Of a stretch of 64,000 nucleotides of DNA, positions 17,801-27,400 are shown in pieces (the stretch's first letter is position 1; each line of letters starts with the position of its first letter). Location of the stretch: positions 57,289 through 121,288 of the forward strand of contig NZ_JOHY01000015.1 of the NCBI RefSeq assembly GCF_000721495.1, read 5' to 3'. A model generated the notes under the pieces. The model was not told the DNA's origin. It worked only from the letters and a program-made list of their open reading frames with translations, and searched no databases. This stretch comes from Streptomyces sp. NRRL F-5123 (GTDB taxonomy: Bacteria > Actinomycetota > Actinomycetes > Streptomycetales > Streptomycetaceae). The translations under genes and the position numbers were made by a program.

Positions 17801-20575
17801 GACGCGGACACCGTCTTCAACACCGCATTCGACACCGTACGTCCCACCACCCACACCTACGACGTGCTCGACCGCACGCTGCACACCGGGCTGCCCGACG
17901 GGACATCCACGTCGGTGGCGTACGGCTTCGGCGAGGACCGCGCGGGCCAGGTGCAGTTCGAGACCGTGACCACCGACGCCAAGGGCAACCCCACCACCGC
18001 CTACAGCGACGTGCGGCAAGAGCAGACCGCCATCCTCGAACCCGGCGCCAAGGCCGGCGACGCGCGGATCTGGACCAGCTACGCCTACGACCCGCTCGGC
18101 GAGCTCGTCAAGGTCACCGACGACCAGGGGAACATCACCACCTCCGAGTACGACAACATGGGCCGCCGCACCGTCGTCGACGCGCCGGACACCGGGCGCA
18201 CCGTCACCGGATACGACCCGGCCGGCAACATGATCCGGCAGCAGACCGCCGACCTGGCCGCCAGGAACCAGGCCATCACCTACACCTACGACTTCGACCG
18301 GGTCACCGCGATCAACCATCCGGTCTTCACCGACAACGACGTCCGCTACTCCTACGGCGCCCCGGGCGCTGCGGACAACGCTGCCGGGCGGGTCACCAGG
18401 ATCGAGGACGCCGGCGGCGAGGTGACACGGAAGTACGGTCCGCTCGGCGAGGTCACCGAGGAGACCCGCACCCTCCCGGGCCCCGGTCAGCAGGTGCGCG
18501 CCTTCACCACCGCCTACAGCTACGACAGCTTCAACCGCATGCTGTCCCTGACCTACCCCGACGGGGAACGGCTGGCCTACAGCTACGACAGCGGCGGCCA
18601 GGTCAGTGCCGCGAGCGGCACCAAGAACGGTTTCGACTACCCCTACGTCCGGTCGGTCACGTACGACAAGTTCGGCGACCGCGCGGCACTCGAACTCGGC
18701 AACGGCACCCGCACCAACTTCACCTACGGCGCCGAGGACCGCCGCATGGCCACCCTCACGTCGACCCTGCCGACCGGGTCCTCCTTCCAGAACGTCAGCT
18801 ACCGCTACGACGCCAACGGCAACCTCACCGGCCAGCAGAACGACACCCAACTCCCCTCCGAGACGCCCAAGCTGGGCGGCCCCACGGAGCAGACCTACAC
18901 CTACGACAACCTGAATCGGCTGACCGGCGCCAGCGGCTCGTTCCAGTACATGGCGAACAAGACGGACAACTACACCTACTCCACGTCGTACGACACGATC
19001 GGCAACATCACCGAAAAGGACCAGCACGAGGGCATCGTGGTGGGCGGCGGCCACGAGCAGGTCCAGAAGGGCACGACGTACGACCAGGCCTACACCTACA
19101 GCGCCGCCCGCCCGCACGCCCCGTCCGTCATCGGGGTGCAGACCCTCACCTACGACGCCGACGGCAACCTGACCGACAGCGTGTCGTCCGCGCCCGGCAA
19201 CCCGCGCCGCCAGCAGATATGGGACGAGGAGAACCGCCTCGCCTGCGTCAGCGACACGGCCAAGAACAAGGACCTGCCGCAGGATCCGTCCTCCTGCAAC
19301 CAGCCCGGCAAGCCCCCGTCGGTCCGCTTCACCTACGACGACCAGGGCACCCGGATCATCAAGGACGGCGCCCAGACCACGCTCTACCCGAACCAGTTCT
19401 ACACGGCCCGCAACGAGACCGAGTTCAAACAGGTGATCGTGGGCGGCGTCCGCGTCGCCACCCAGACCTCGAAGCCGGGCAACGCCTACGAGAAGGACCA
19501 GTTCTTCTTCCACGGCGACCAGTTGGGGTCGGTGAACTTCGGCACGGACGCCTCCGGCCGGCTCGCCGAGCATCTCGACTACTTCCCGTCGGGAGAGGTC
19601 TGGGTCGACGAACACCCCGGTGAGAAGGACCCGTACGGCTTCACCGGCAAGGAACTCGACCCGGAGACCGGCTACACCTACCACGGCGCCCGCTACTACG
19701 ACCCGCGCGGCGGCATGTGGGAGTCCACCGACCCGGCGCTGCCCGAGTACCTGAGCGGCGGGTCCAACGAAGGCGTCCACCAGCCGTCGAACCTGGAGCT
19801 GTACGCCTACGGCTACCAGAACCCGCTCCGCTACACCGACGACGACGGCCGCGACCCGGGCGAGCCCTTCAACCTGGGCCGGCACCTGCAGGAGAAGTAC
19901 ACGGTCCACCACGACCAGGCGATCGTGATGGCCGCGGCCCAGCTCCAGGCGCTGGGGGCGGCGTCGCCCGGCGGCAAATGGCAGGTGACCATGGACCTCC
20001 AGTCCGTCAAGGGCGGCGGCGATCCGCGGAACAGGGTGATCGCGACCGGCGGCAGGGCCGATCTGCTGCTGTGGACGGACAGCACGGTCTACGTCTGGGA
20101 CGCCAAGAACAAGGGCGGTGGGGCCGAAGCCGCCGGTCCCGGCGACGTGGAGTGGTACGTCAAGGGCATCACGGCGCAACTCAGGGCCCAGGGCGACATG
20201 CGCCAGGTCACGGCCGGGTTCGACATCCTTCCGATGCAGGCTCCGTCCGCGACCCAGCCCAACACCACGCTCCAGGTCGAGTCGTCGACCAAGTACCCAG
20301 GGAAGGGAGTCATCACCTACTCCGCCACCCAGCGTGCCCCGCAGACGGTCCCGGTCCCGGTCCCCGCAGCCGCACCCGCACAGCAGCGCTCGGGCTGGCA
20401 AACGGCAGCGAGGTGGGCGGGTGGAGCCGCGCTCGTGCTCGGCGCCGGCCTGCTCGTCGTCGGCACCCTCGCCGAGGACGTGGCGACCGGCGGCGGAGGA
20501 GTCGTCGACGACCCGGTCTCCTTCGGGGCGGCCGCCACCATGGCGCGATCGGGTTGGGCCCTGGTCGCACCGTAG
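11837..20575 (+). CDS. Giant SpvB/FG-GAP/RHS-repeat protein with nuclease-like C-terminus
   Basis: A 2912-aa exported protein. ATG 11837 has GGGGGAG upstream; a longer frame from 11750 lacks this. A basic N-terminus and a hydrophobic stretch (VLLTALALSVSLVPG) make a signal. Around residues 235-320 is an SpvB-like domain (SYPIELPDGRAGLAPSLSV). Six FG-GAP/VCBS-type DxDGDGxxD motifs occur at about 618, 705, 1268, 1373, 1448 and 1533, for example VDVDGDGLPD. A TcdB-middle-like region follows at about 1565-1645 (DRLEREFLGYG), then YD repeats from about 1820 to 2520 and the RHS core near 2575-2675 (DPYGFTGKELDPETGYTYHG, GARYYDP, NPLRYTDDDG). The last 235 residues are a variable tip: GGRADLLLW and VYVWDAKNKGG resemble a PD-(D/E)XK nuclease core, then a hydrophobic helix (GGAALVLGAGLLVVGTLA). 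Consistent with a polymorphic toxin, but no obvious immunity gene follows on the same strand. Confidence 0.85.
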   Translation: MLGGLRTHRWVDRLRGVPWARSRGPVLLTALALSVSLVPGTGLNGSPRTEPVAAVGSALGGCVPGTAAKAEEPAAQPSSTTWVSPDTGVTKRVASDGAEVTLAPQAVSEPTEVGIEPLDATSLPGLGAGMDNVTKGPEGYRFTPTPHTFETDITVSLPYDAAALKSAGHTPDDVRTYYFDEAGSCWRALERIGVDQDKQVVVSRTGHFTDMVNAVVTAPEAPEQVSSDPNQMNDIQAASPVTGVNQMAAPTANDQGDARLSYPIELPDGRAGLAPSLSVEYTSSGAESWLGTGWDLSIPSISVETRWGVPRYDAARETETYLMGSDQLTPTAHSGTPGPRSTGDKVFHARVEGAFQRIVRTGTSPSTYGWEVTDKSGVRYLYGGEGATLADDSGDIFSWALREVIDPHGNTVHYSYALVQDTGVAGGTVAGRDLYVQKIAYTGHGDTDGPYTVTFVRDRDLGEARRPDVSIDARGGFKRVTADLLRRIEVRFQDKPVRSYDLTYTTGAFDKTLLKSIAQSGADGKEFTRHQFDYFDDIRDAKGAYDAFAKVDWTSPDDNVRNSAVDSVKPGAGEAGALNGNTSTSVGGHLYVGYGAKPSKDGSVGVKAGYSNSGDEGLISLVDVDGDGLPDKVFKHGDGFVFRKNLSRPGGEPRFSPTTTPLRNLPGILSESADSLTVGVEAYAGAAAQLDYVDTVSSTRRYFSDVNDDGVVDLVDGSSVRFGRVDADGTVEYGPASQTPVPIGTGQVDAGRLLPDYGADREWRIDSSPLVDTLRRWTAPYDGTVSVTGTVALQKTDGQQPEFSQPDGVRVAVQHEGTELWSQTIQAGDDTAYTPHGVDAIQVKRGDRLYFRVGSVFDGAGDNVAWDPTVTYTGFEANDANGLPLQSYTASEDFTLAGRAGSVDVPVDGTLELTGDVTKSAATTDDVTVQILQAGTPVVEKTVGAAETGTFPTDATIHVTKGQKLQWRIHSDSPIDVTDLGWAPLAKYTEAAGVTASDDAQPLQFRPPYDIDTYVPSGPGGVQQPVTSPGGTFTVTASVAAAENTTGRLVLTVKKQGALLAKQAFDIGDTPSVEVTAPAGEALYADITAATPELGAKIRSADVSVGGAPPVPATVHAPTAEGVFGRLYRGWSYAGYNGNRDRATQPIKQEDLTEEKLKESLPSDVDPARDRDAFENDPTIAPPTAVPFAPDTEHGRWGSGEYTWVTPSSASSSRFAGQTIGLPTTESLASGQAVPRMSHSTQISLTGSVGGGIGSLGGSIATGTARGDLDYLDMNGDGFPDVVGAGGIQYTDPTGVLGATHGSVPDGAVRSSSTRSGNASAGSAARTIATGRGQAAPPGWGTADTSSAGNDMPPLGIGGDLGANRADASYDLIDINGDSLPDRAYEDGRVALNLGYRFAAPEPWPGGKINEGEGSSAGLNIGFNTDFYGFGGGASFQQQSSSTKSSLADLNGDGRVDRVFAGNPVRVALNTGSGFAEPVPFNGSLDGINADSNAQLGGGVYVTVPICFVVGCLIINPGVNLSTGASRAEQMIRDIDGDGLADHLASGKDNELVVAVNRTGRTNLLKDVTRPMGSRIDLSYTRDGNTYDQPGSRWLLTGTQVHDNLPGDGPDTQAYSFSYKNGKYDRLEREFLGYGTVTSTQLNADGSPYRNTVRDYDTRSHAARGLLTREAVTDAKGALFTETLNTYVLQPVFTGSVFPRLERTEARWYDGQGGDTPRKTTSTQMSYDDLGNLVRKIDYGEPGAADDVETRTAYTDCTDSYIVGVGRTVEVRGGGKLMRSRDAEVDCATGDVTRYTAYLEGGGQSVTDLAYNPTGTLKSITSAENERGQRYRRTYTYDEPTGTNATSIEDSFGYRSTADYDLRFGLQTESTDINGQKTTSQYDAQGRLIATTGPHDQDAGRPTIAFDYHPEAPVPYAVTRHLDRDATGAVKDDTIDTVTFTDAVGRVVQTKKDATVDGKDVMTVSGRVVFDALGRTVEQYYPVTEPKGDADTVFNTAFDTVRPTTHTYDVLDRTLHTGLPDGTSTSVAYGFGEDRAGQVQFETVTTDAKGNPTTAYSDVRQEQTAILEPGAKAGDARIWTSYAYDPLGELVKVTDDQGNITTSEYDNMGRRTVVDAPDTGRTVTGYDPAGNMIRQQTADLAARNQAITYTYDFDRVTAINHPVFTDNDVRYSYGAPGAADNAAGRVTRIEDAGGEVTRKYGPLGEVTEETRTLPGPGQQVRAFTTAYSYDSFNRMLSLTYPDGERLAYSYDSGGQVSAASGTKNGFDYPYVRSVTYDKFGDRAALELGNGTRTNFTYGAEDRRMATLTSTLPTGSSFQNVSYRYDANGNLTGQQNDTQLPSETPKLGGPTEQTYTYDNLNRLTGASGSFQYMANKTDNYTYSTSYDTIGNITEKDQHEGIVVGGGHEQVQKGTTYDQAYTYSAARPHAPSVIGVQTLTYDADGNLTDSVSSAPGNPRRQQIWDEENRLACVSDTAKNKDLPQDPSSCNQPGKPPSVRFTYDDQGTRIIKDGAQTTLYPNQFYTARNETEFKQVIVGGVRVATQTSKPGNAYEKDQFFFHGDQLGSVNFGTDASGRLAEHLDYFPSGEVWVDEHPGEKDPYGFTGKELDPETGYTYHGARYYDPRGGMWESTDPALPEYLSGGSNEGVHQPSNLELYAYGYQNPLRYTDDDGRDPGEPFNLGRHLQEKYTVHHDQAIVMAAAQLQALGAASPGGKWQVTMDLQSVKGGGDPRNRVIATGGRADLLLWTDSTVYVWDAKNKGGGAEAAGPGDVEWYVKGITAQLRAQGDMRQVTAGFDILPMQAPSATQPNTTLQVESSTKYPGKGVITYSATQRAPQTVPVPVPAAAPAQQRSGWQTAARWAGGAALVLGAGLLVVGTLAEDVATGGGGVVDDPVSFGAAATMARSGWALVAP

Positions 20576-20594
20576 GGCACGTCATGTGCGCGAT

Positions 20595-20636
20595 GAGCCG
20601 CTCGCACCTGCCCGCCGGGGCAGGTGCGAGCGGCTC
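20595..20636 (+). terminator. Long hairpin terminator after the first RHS gene
   Basis: A 19-bp perfect stem (GAGCCGCTCGCACCTGCCC and its complement) around a 4-nt loop, starting 20 nt after the TAG at 20573-20575. It is the strongest terminator-like structure in the window. Confidence 0.8.
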
Positions 20637-20659
20637 CACCGTTTCCCGGAACGGGCCGC

Positions 20660-20935
20660 TGTCCCGGGCTGGGGGGTCAAGGGGTCGCAGGGGCGCTCCG
20701 TCGTAGCCGGCGAAGACCGGTCCGCCCAGCGGGGTGCCGGCGGGCTGGAGGCGCCGGTGGACGGCGGCTTGCCGGCGGAAGGCGGCTGGCACGCGGGGGA
20801 GTGGGCGATCCAGTTGCGGCTGGCGCGTGTTTTGGGCGGGCCGAGGTGCAGCTCGTTGTTGTTGACGGCCGACAGCGGCCAGCGGACGAACAGGGTGTGC
20901 TCGGCCAGGCGGACGTCCGCCACCGCTCGTAGGCC
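20660..20935 (-). pseudogene. Tyrosine recombinase (phage integrase) relic A
   Basis: On the minus strand a frame reads LAEHTLFVRWPLSAVNNNE then LHLGPPKTRASRNWIAHSP. These are the beta strands of the integrase catalytic domain, including the usual GPPKTxASRR...I lysine hairpin. A frameshift leads to a second frame with FAGYDGAPLRP, the usual segment between that hairpin and the HxxR box. The HxxR and Tyr boxes are absent. It lies between the terminator of the first RHS gene and the lipoprotein gene. A related relic is at 31648-31812. Confidence 0.55.
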
Positions 20936-20939
20936 GCCG

Positions 20940-21410
20940 TCACTTCGCCGGGGCGCCGCCCTGCTTGGTGAAGTAGATGCCCGAGTCGCACGCCGAGTCC
21001 GCGTAGTCGCTGATGCACAGCATGAGCTTGCCCGACTTCTTGCGGACGTCGACGTCGACCGAGCATGCGCTGCTCTGCCGTCCCCGGCCGGCGGGGAAGG
21101 CCAGCGCCAGCTGCGTGCCCGAGCCCGCGGCCGGCGACGTCAGGCCGTGCTCGTCGTAGAACTCCCAGCCCCCGTCGTCCAGTTCGCCCGTGCAGTCGGG
21201 ATAGGCGGACGCGTCGACCTTCAGTCCGGTGGCGGAGAAGGACTGCGGGGTCTTCTCGATCGTCAGCGCGGCCCCCTTCCCCGACGTCCAGGTGCCGGCC
21301 AGCCCGTCACCGTCGATCCTCGCCGACGAGCCCGAGTCGGAGCAGGCCGCCAGGAGGACGGCGCCCACGGCCAGCACACAGGCGACCCGCACACGGGGGA
21401 CACGCTTCAC
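20940..21410 (-). CDS. Small secreted lipoprotein, candidate immunity protein for the second RHS protein
   Basis: A 156-aa protein with a lipoprotein signal: a basic start (MKRVPRVRV), a hydrophobic core, and the lipobox LLAAC with the lipid-bearing Cys at about residue 23. The mature part has a pattern of beta strands (GLAGTWTSGKGAALTIEKTP near the start) and four further cysteines in C-terminal segments (PDCTGEL, SSACSVDVDV, LMLCISDYADSACDSG), which could form two disulfides. The GLAGTWT-like opening recalls lipocalin-like or DUF domains seen in small actinobacterial lipoproteins, but I do not name a family. It starts 24 nt after the stop of the 2164-aa RHS gene on the same strand. A small lipoprotein directly behind a polymorphic-toxin-like gene is a typical place for an immunity protein; this role is inferred. 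Confidence 0.75.
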   Translation of the reverse strand: MKRVPRVRVACVLAVGAVLLAACSDSGSSARIDGDGLAGTWTSGKGAALTIEKTPQSFSATGLKVDASAYPDCTGELDDGGWEFYDEHGLTSPAAGSGTQLALAFPAGRGRQSSACSVDVDVRKKSGKLMLCISDYADSACDSGIYFTKQGGAPAK

Positions 21411-21434
21411 CGGATCACTCTCTTCCCACTCGGC

Positions 21435-24400
21435 CTACTTGATGTTGACGCATGCCAGCGGCAGCTGTTCCGTCCAGTCGAACGTGATGTTCTGCAGATG
21501 GCCGGGACCGCGGAGCCACGAGTCCCAGCCTCGCGGAATGACATGGGTGAAGGAGTGCCAGTCCGCGGGATTCTCGATGTGGAAGTGGATCTTGATGACC
21601 CCGGGTGCCACGTCGCCGCCGGGGACGATGTTGGCATAGCCCTTGTAGCTGCCGAGGAAGGACTTCGCCGAGTTCTTGTGGCCGAGGTGTCCCCTGGTGG
21701 TCGCGCCCAGCAGGTCCGAGGCCGCGCCGCGGATGTTGTTGAGCGCCCCGCGGGGGGTGTACCAGGGGTGGCCGGGATCGGGACCGGTGTCCTTGTAGTG
21801 GATGGTGACCTGCTCCTGCCGCGGGCCGACGAACGCGTCGATGCCCATGTTGATCAGCTGGTTCCGCGCCCGCACGATCGGGTCGTCATCCGCCAGCACC
21901 TTGGTGAGCAGATCACCGCCGTAGTAGTACTCGTCGCCCTCAAGACCCCACAGCCAGGCCACACCGGCGTCGAAGGCGTCGTTGTACTGGTGGGTCGCCC
22001 TGGAGTCGGGGATGATCCCGAGGATCGGGTCCAGGGGTGTCGTCCCCGCCGGTACGCACTTGCCGCCGCAGTCGCGTGCCGCGCGCTGCTCCTCGATTGT
22101 CGCCTCCGGGTTCTGGTTGACGGTGCTCGGCGAGCACTCGGTGTGCACGCAGTCGCCCATCTGGGTCGCCTCCGCGCTGCAGTCGGTGCTGCAGGTGTTG
22201 CCGTGCTCGTCGCACCCCTCGTGGCCGTTGCGGCAGGTGTACGTCCCCGTGGGGTCGCTGTAGGTGGTGGGGTTGTCGGCGCTGTAGGCGTAGCCGCCGA
22301 TGGTCTGCGGCTCGTCGAGGGTCAGGAGCGGGTCGACGCTGATGAAGCGGCCGGTGGCGGGGTCGTAGTCGCGGGCGCCGATGTGGGTGAAGCCGGTGGT
22401 GGGGTCGGTGTCGCCGCCCACGAAGCCCTTCTGGCCGGGCCAGGAGGCGGGGGCGGTGCCGCGGGCGGCGCCGTAGGGCAGCGTCTTGCGGCGGTTGAAG
22501 GCGAGGTTGGCGGCGCTGATGGACAGGGTGTTGGTGCCGTGCGGGTCGGCGACGAGCAGGCGGACCTTGCCGTCGGAGCTGGTGCGGACGGCGGTGCCGC
22601 CGGGGACGCTGTAGTAGCGGGTGCCGGTGACCGCGCCGGTGGCCTTGGTGAGGGTGAGTTCCTGGCCGCCGGGGAGGTAGAGCGTGGTCGCGGTGGGCTC
22701 GCGCTTGACCAGGCGGGTGCCTGCGGTGTCGTAGAGGAAGCTGGTGGTGCCGGCTCCTGCGGTGGTGGAGGTGGCGAGACTGCCCTCGGGGGTCCAGGTG
22801 AGGTCCTGTTCCGGGCCTGCCGAGGGTGTCTGGTGGGTGAGGTGGCCCGCGGCATCGTACTGGTAGCCGGTGGCCGCGGTGGTGCCCGCGCTGGTGGTGG
22901 TGACGGTGCGAACCGCGTGCGGCTGGGCGGCGCCCGAGGTGGTCGGGTACGTGTAGGTGCTGGTCGCGTCGGCGGTGACCGGGCCTGCCTTGTGCCGGGT
23001 CTCGACCGCCCGGTCGTTGCTGTCGGTGAAGGTCCAGTTGGTCCAGTACGGGTCCGTGGTACCGAGATTGGGGGCGCCGGTGCCGTTGGCGGACTTCGTG
23101 GTGCAGCCGTCGCCGGTGGTCCAGGCGTCGGTGAGGCGGCGCGCCCAGTCGTAGGCGTAGCACTGGTCGTCCACGACGGTGCCGTCGTTCTGGTCGTCGC
23201 GGACGCGGGTGAGGTTGCCTGCGGTGTCGTAGGTGTACGTGATGTCGGACAGCGTCTGCGGTCCTGACGTCTCGCGGTCCACGACGCTGGTGGCCAGCCG
23301 GCGGGTGATCGTCTCGTAGGTGAGGGTCTGCACGACGAGGGTGCCGAGGTTGCCCAGCTGGGCCTGGGCGAGTTCGCCGAACTCGGTGTAGCTGGCGCCG
23401 CGCAGGTAGGCCTGGTTGAGATTGCTGTCGACAAGGGCGAGCTGGTCCTGGGCGCCGTAGTGGTCGGTGACGGTCTCGGCGGGCAGGGCGGCGGTGGCGT
23501 TGGTGTTGCCGGTACTGAACGCGCTCGTCAGGGGCAGGCCGCTGACGGGGGTGCTGGTGGTGGCCGTCGTGTAGGTGCCGGCGAGTTTCTCCTCGCCCGC
23601 CACGGACGGGACGGTCAGCGTGCTGCCGGTGGCCTGGCCCGCGGCGTCGTAGCCGGTGACCGTGGTGGTGTAGGCCGCGGCCGGTGTGACGCCGGTGTCG
23701 TAGCGGGTGGTCGTGGCCGTCAGTCCGAGTCCGTGAGGTGCGGTGTCGTAGGTCCACTCGGCGAGCTTGGGGCCGGTGGCGCTGCCGGTGCGCAGGCTGG
23801 TCTGGCGGCCGAGGACGTCGTAGGTGCGGGCCAGGGTGATGCCGCGGGCGTCGGTGGTGGTGGCCACCCGGCCGTCGGTGCCGTAGGTGGTGCTGGAGGC
23901 GCCCGCGTCGGGGTCGCCGGCGGCGGTCTGGCGTCCGCGCAGGTCGAAGGCGTATGTCCAGGTGTTCCGGCCGGAGTTGTCGGTGACCTTGGTCAGCCGG
24001 TCGGCGCTGTCGTAGGCGTAGGTGGTCCGCTCGTACTGGCTGCGGGCGGCGCCGATGACCGGGTTGCGGTCCTTGTACTCGCGCCGCTCGACGGTGCGGC
24101 CGTGGACGTCGTCGATCGCGAGGGTCGGGGTGTCGCCCGCGACGGGCAGGGTCGCCGTCCATGTGTCGCCGTACGTGGTGGTGGTGCGCCACTTCTCGAC
24201 GTTCAGCGACAGCGTGACGACGGCGGTGGGACGGCCGCGGCCGTCGTAGTCGGTCTCGGTGGCGCTGGGCACCTGGTTGTCGGGGACGGTGTACATCACG
24301 CTGCTGACCGCGCTGCTGTTGTAGTACGCGTTGTTCGTCCGGTAGCCGCGGCCCAGGGTGTCGTAGAAGGTGTCGGTGATCGTCCTGCCGGTGATCCCGA

Positions 24401-27400
24401 TCGCGTCCGCCTGGGTCTGGCGGGGGCGCAGCAGCGAGTCGTACCACGTGGTCGAGGTGCCCCACGTGCCGTTCTCGTAGAGCCGCTTGGTCGTCACGGC
24501 CGTGGGCACCGTGTTGGACAGGGCGTAGGTGTACGTGACGTTGGGGTCGGCGCTCGCGGCGCGCCCCGGGCTCCAGCCCTTGGTGACGCGGCCGAGGCTG
24601 TCGTACTGCAGGGTCGTGGTGTTCCCGTTGGCGTCGGTCGTGGTCAGCGGCAGCCCGCGCATCCCGTCCTGGACGGTGACGGTCCGGTGGTGCGCCGGGT
24701 CGGTGACGGTGACCGAGGTGGGCTGGGCGCCGGTCGACGGGGAGTAGGCGGTGGTGGTGGCCTGCCCGTCCTGGCCGCTCGCCGACACCGCCCGCCCGTA
24801 GGAGTCGTAGTCCGACTGCGAGACGGTGTCCCAGGTGAGGGTGTGCGCGCCGTCCAGGGCCGCCGCCTGCTCGACCCTGACGCTCTCCGCCTTGCCCGGG
24901 TCGGGCGCCTCGCCGAGCGCCTTGCCGTCGTAGTACGTGCGGGTGCTGCCGGTGACGTCGTCGCCGTAGAGGAAGCTGTCGCAGCTGTCGGCGCTGAGCG
25001 TGGTGGACTCGGCCGCGTAGGAGATCAGCCAGTTGGTCGTGTCCGGGGTGACGTAACTGGTGTGGGTGCAGCGGCTGTCGTCCGGGTCGGCGGGGTCGCC
25101 TGCGTCGGCCTCCGCGGTGAGCAGGCCGTAGACCGGGTCGTAGGTGCGGCTGACGACCTCGTCGCGCCAGGTGCCGTCGTCCATGAGCGTGCCGGAGGTC
25201 TCGGTGGCGGTCCCGGAGAAGTGCGCGGTCCTCGCCGGGAGGGCCGGGCCCGGGACGGTGGGCTTGTCCGGGTCGGTGATGCCGGTGACGGACTGCGTGG
25301 CGGTGGCGTCGGACTGCCAGGGAACGTACGTGGTCCTGGCGACGACCTTGCCGTTCTCCTTGTCGTAGGTGCGGGTCTGGGCCGGGCGGCCGGCGAAGTC
25401 CTCGCGGTCGGGCACCCCGTTGACGAACAGCTGCGGGCGCGGGCTGCCGTCGGCCATGGTGTCGCCGTACATGCCGGTGAAGTAACTGGTCTCGCTCTGC
25501 GTGCGGTTGGCGGCACCTACCAGGGTGCGCACCGTGCTGTAGCCGCGGTAGTCGCTCCAGGTGCGCTGCTTGTCCACGGTGAACTCGCCGGTGTCGCGCC
25601 GCCAGTTCGGCCCGCCGCTGTACTGGTAGGTGGTGGTCTTGGACGCCGAGCCGCTGCCGGCGGTGGTGTCGTCCTCGACGACCTGCGTGACGACGTACTT
25701 GTGGAACCAGTCCTTGACCGGGTCGACCGCCCCGTCGGGTGTCCACCACACGGGGTAGCAGCGCCGGTTGTTGGTGTCCTGCGCGGTGGGCAGCGAGGTC
25801 GGTGTGCAGTCGGCGGGGCTGTAGGTGACCAGGGTCTGTCCGCCGGTCTCGTTGGTGATCTTCGTCAGCCGGTACTTGTACAGCGGCGGCCGGCCCTCGG
25901 CCGCGTCGACCCGGTTGGCCATCGGGACACCGTCGTTGCCGAAGGTCGTCTTGGGCATCGTGATGTCGGCCAGCGCCCCGGCCTTGGCGGTGTGCTGGAT
26001 GGAGTCCAGCCACAGGGTGGGGCTCGAGGTGTCGCCGGTCGGCGGGAAGGACTGGCTCAGGGTCCAGGTGTCGACCGGCGTCATCGTGCTGCCGGACAGG
26101 GCGAAGGTGTTGATGTCGGTCAGCCGCTTGCGGGACCAGAACGTCGGGCTGCTCTGAAGGCAGCTGGTCGTGGTGGCTGTGCAGTCCAGGTCCACGGGCA
26201 CGTCGGGCCAGTTGGCGGCATGGTCGTGGTCGAAGGTGGTGCACGAGGTCAGGCACCGCTCGGCGACGCCGAAGGTGACGCGGCCCGCGGGGTTCGCCGT
26301 GCTGTAGACGGCACCGGCGCGCAGCCCGTAGTCGATGTGGTTGAGGTAGCCGCCCCGGGTGTACTTCACCGGCTTGTCGGCCTTCATGTTCTCGGCGTAG
26401 TAGCCGGATTCCTTGGTGTAGTACATCGCCATGGCGTTGCCGTGCGGGTCGACCACGTAGTCGAGATTCCAGCGCCAGGCCTGGTTGGCGGCCGAGGACG
26501 CGAAGCTGGAGGCGTGGCCGGGCTCGCCGGTGTTGTTGCCGAAGACGGGGACGGTGAAGACGGAGTTGGTCTCGGCGTCGCCGTCGCTCCAGCCCGGCAG
26601 CCGGTTCTTGCCGAACCAGTACTGTGTGCCGTCCTTGGTCGTCACCCGCCAGTACTCGTCGTCGTCATCGCCCGCGCCCGCCGCCGCGTTGGGGGTGGGG
26701 CTGAAGATCTGCTCGACGCGTGAGCCGTCGTCGGTCGCGAGCCGCCACACCTTCTTGCCCGCGTCCCACACCAGGGCGCTCGCGGACCCGTTGAGCGACA
26801 GCGTCGCGTTCTGCGACTTCCAGCACAGGTCGCCGACCTTCGCGGTGTTGTTGCCGCCCTGCTTGTCGTTCTCGCACGAGGCGTAGCTGCGCTCGATGAA
26901 GCCCTGGGAGTAGTCCCAGCCCTCCCCGATCCAGGAGGACTGGTTGTTGGTCGAGGCGGTACGGCCGTCGACGCCCGACGAGTTGTACGTCAGCTCCACC
27001 TTGGGCGCGAGCCCTCCGGGCACCGGCGGGGCGGTCAGCGGCACGCTCCAGGCGAACCCGCCCGAGTTGCCGCCCACCGACCAGGAGCCGGCCGGGGCGA
27101 GCGAGGTGGCCTTGAAGGAGCCGTCGGACCCGCTGTCGCCCGCGGTGGCGGCCAGCACGGTGGCGCCGGCCTGTTGCGCGGCAGGCAGGCTCACCGTCGC
27201 GGTCAGCGTGTGGGAGGCGGTGTCGTTGGCGGTGGGCAGCGCGGTGGCGTTACGGCAGTTCGCCGCGCCCGGGGTGGTCAGGGCGCAGGCCGGCAGGACC
27301 GCCAGGTGCAGGCGCGAGGACCAGTCGGCACCGTAGGCGTCGCGGAAGGACGAGTAGTCGACCTGCACCTGGGTGGGAACCGCGGCGGGTGCGCTGTCGG

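Noticed and set aside
14753..20401. A 1882-residue open frame on the minus strand across the first RHS gene
   Set aside because: Its composition (V/G/R/A-rich, no motifs) is what the complement of a high-GC gene produces. The plus-strand frame has full RHS, SpvB and FG-GAP motifs and a proper start.
21940..26256. A 1438-residue frame on the minus strand inside the second RHS gene
   Set aside because: Very rich in H, R, P and Q, an out-of-frame reading of YD-repeat codons.
20118..26723. Two plus-strand frames of over 1000 residues across 20118-23267 and 23460-26723
   Set aside because: Both are complements of the second RHS gene and its lipoprotein, with V/G/R-rich shadow composition.
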